NCBI GenBank assembly: GCA_031284645.1
Contig: JAITXS010000013.1
Coordinates: 1-5,844 of the forward strand
DNA length: 5,844 nt
Direction of reading: 5' to 3'
From: Spirochaetaceae bacterium
GTDB taxonomy: Bacteria > Spirochaetota > Spirochaetia > Treponematales > Breznakiellaceae
The stretch's first letter is position 1. Each line of letters starts with the position of its first letter. The position numbers and the translations under genes are program-made. This document shows positions 5,500 through 5,844 of this stretch, piece after piece. Below the pieces are notes generated by a model that was given only the letters and a program-made list of their open reading frames with translations, was not told the origin of the DNA and made no database searches.

Positions 5500-5527
5500 G
5501 GACGCTGTATCTCTCTTTAAGGCGTCC
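5500..5527. repeat. Inverted repeat between the receiver gene and the tRNAs
   Basis: GGACGC (5500-5505) pairs with GCGTCC (5522-5527) around a 16-base loop. A second, overlapping element CCTC-TGA-GAGG (5526-5536) excludes the first when folded. Both lie between the convergent receiver gene and tRNA pair, where terminators are expected, but neither has a T tract in a suitable place on either strand. It could be a weak terminator or RNA-end-protecting hairpin for one or both transcripts. Confidence 0.3.
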
Positions 5528-5544
5528 TCTGAGAGGGGAAAATT

Positions 5545-5626
5545 TGCGAAAAGGGGGACTTGAACCCCCACGCCTTGCGGCACCAGATCCTAAGTCTGAC
5601 GTGTCTGCCAATTCCACCACTTTCGC
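5545..5626 (-). tRNA. tRNA-Leu (anticodon UAG)
   Basis: An 82-base gene with a long variable arm, as expected for class II tRNA-Leu. The acceptor stem is GCGAAAG against TTTTCGC with one G-T pair and discriminator A. The anticodon stem TCAGA/TCTGG encloses loop CTTAGGA, with UAG at 5592-5590, reading CUA and probably other CUN codons. The T arm is GGGGG-TTCAAGT-CCCCC. CCA is not encoded: the bases after the discriminator are AAT, so a CCA-adding enzyme is needed. It lies 14 bases behind the tRNA-Gly and is probably cotranscribed with it. Confidence 0.95.
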
Positions 5627-5640
5627 GTTGAGGTACGGTA

Positions 5641-5712
5641 AGCGGGAAACGGGAGTCGGACCCGCGACATCCACCTTGGCAAGGTGGCGCTCTACCACTG
5701 AGCTATTCCCGC
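5641..5712 (-). tRNA. tRNA-Gly (anticodon GCC) with atypical T loop
   Basis: A 72-base gene. The acceptor GCGGGAA/TTCCCGC is perfect with discriminator T. The D arm is GCTC-AGTGGTA-GAGC, keeping G18 and G19. The anticodon arm CCACC-TTGCCAA-GGTGG carries GCC at 5680-5678. The T stem GCGGG/CCCGT closes a loop TCCGACT instead of the usual TTCGAnT, so position 55 is C (complement of g5659) where nearly all elongator tRNAs have U, the site of pseudouridine made by TruB. All stems are intact, so this does not look like a decayed gene. CCA is not encoded. It is the first gene of the pair, 8 bases or so after the predicted transcript start. Confidence 0.95.
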
Positions 5713-5726
5713 AGTTTTATTCTCAT

Positions 5727-5755
5727 AAATTAATCGTTATTTTTAATTTTGTCAA
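5727..5755 (-). promoter_or_regulatory. Promoter of the tRNA-Gly/tRNA-Leu unit
   Basis: On the minus strand a perfect TTGACA (5755-5750) is followed after 17 AT-rich bases by TAATTT (5732-5727). The predicted transcript start near 5720 is about 8 bases before the mature tRNA-Gly 5' end, leaving a short leader for RNase P to remove. There is no GC-rich discriminator typical of stringent control in enterics. Confidence 0.5.
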
Positions 5756-5769
5756 GAGATTGCAGCGCG

Positions 5770-5844
5770 TTATTTTGTATCAAACACTTTTGATACTACC
5801 TTTAACTGTTCCGCAATGGCGATATGCTGCGGGCAATGTTCGGA
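5770..5844 (-). CDS. C-terminal end of an unidentified protein (runs off the right edge)
   Basis: A frame open from the window edge ends at TAA 5772-5770 and gives 24 residues ending in AEQLKVVSKVFDTK. The sequence looks protein-like (helical, Lys-rich end, CPQH near the edge), and the strand agrees with the tRNAs that follow. The tail is too short to assign a family. Its stop codon lies just 15 bases before the -35 box of the tRNA promoter, so read-through into the tRNAs is possible. Another minus-strand frame through the same bases (RTLPAAY and on) also stays open for a while, so the call is not certain. Confidence 0.45.
   Translation of the reverse strand, partial: SEHCPQHIAIAEQLKVVSKVFDTK
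5777..5796. repeat. Perfect 8 bp inverted repeat at the 3' end of the right-edge gene
   Basis: GTATCAAA (5777-5784) and TTTGATAC (5789-5796) are exact complements with a 4-base loop. The element spans the last codons of the right-edge gene and ends 22 bp from the -35 box of the tRNA promoter. On the minus strand it is followed by AAAATAA and not by T, so it is not an ordinary intrinsic terminator. Alternatives are an operator for the tRNA promoter or a 3'-end-stabilising hairpin. Confidence 0.4.

Noticed and set aside
5162..5698. A 178-codon minus-strand frame running through both tRNAs and antisense to the receiver gene
   Set aside because: Its middle part (VVELADTSDLGSG) is what a tRNA-Leu looks like when translated, and the rest is antisense to a gene with a complete receiver signature.
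1..5844. Mobile elements, CRISPR array, toxin-antitoxin or phage genes
   Set aside because: No transposase or integrase motifs, no regularly spaced repeats beyond the 38 bp array at 4924-4961, no terminal inverted repeats, and nearly all space is taken by housekeeping genes.

Overview
The window reads as chromosomal DNA of a free-living or host-associated spirochaete, most likely Treponema-like. This is an inference from the style of the proteins (a divergent RuvB, a single-domain response regulator, small exported proteins with no close match I can name) and from moderate base composition. I could not run a search, so the taxon is a guess. Most of the content is housekeeping. I see no transposase, CRISPR array, integrase, toxin-antitoxin pair or defence system.

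Layout: (a) 1-1102, minus strand: a membrane-anchored SPFH/band-7-like protein, overlapping by 4 bases (ATGA) the start of an exported protein of unknown function that runs off the left edge. (b) 1103-1264: a divergent regulatory region with one promoter for each side, a GC-rich palindrome followed by six T, and a nested inverted repeat. (c) 1265-3335, plus strand: ruvB and queA, overlapping by 26 bases, so one transcription unit. (d) 3339-4877, minus strand: a complete trpE, tail-to-tail with queA with only 3 bases between the stop codons. (e) 4878-5086: a second divergent regulatory region, with three head-to-tail 12-13 bp repeats in the trpE leader and a TTGACA promoter facing right. (f) 5087-5461, plus strand: a stand-alone CheY-like receiver. 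(g) 5545-5712, minus strand: a tRNA-Gly(GCC)-tRNA-Leu(UAG) pair behind its own TTGACA promoter. (h) 5770-5844, minus strand: the last 24 codons of an unidentified gene.

How the parts work: RuvB drives Holliday-junction branch migration and QueA makes the epoxyqueuosine precursor on tRNA. The ruvB-queA linkage is widespread in bacteria and does not imply shared biochemistry. TrpE commits chorismate to tryptophan. It keeps the feedback-inhibition motif and the Ala that separates anthranilate synthases from PabB, but its amidotransferase partner TrpG is not in the window. The receiver lacks an output domain and probably signals by binding a partner.

The observations most worth a second look are: the two divergent genes at 1102 and 1265, which both seem to be leaderless (a -10 box exactly 7 bases before the start codon and no Shine-Dalgarno), whereas queA, trpE and the receiver all have good Shine-Dalgarno sites; the tandem repeat in the trpE leader; a tRNA-Gly with C instead of U at T-loop position 55; and a Gly/Pro-rich insertion in TrpE next to its catalytic GTRPRG motif. 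None of these by itself proves a new system.
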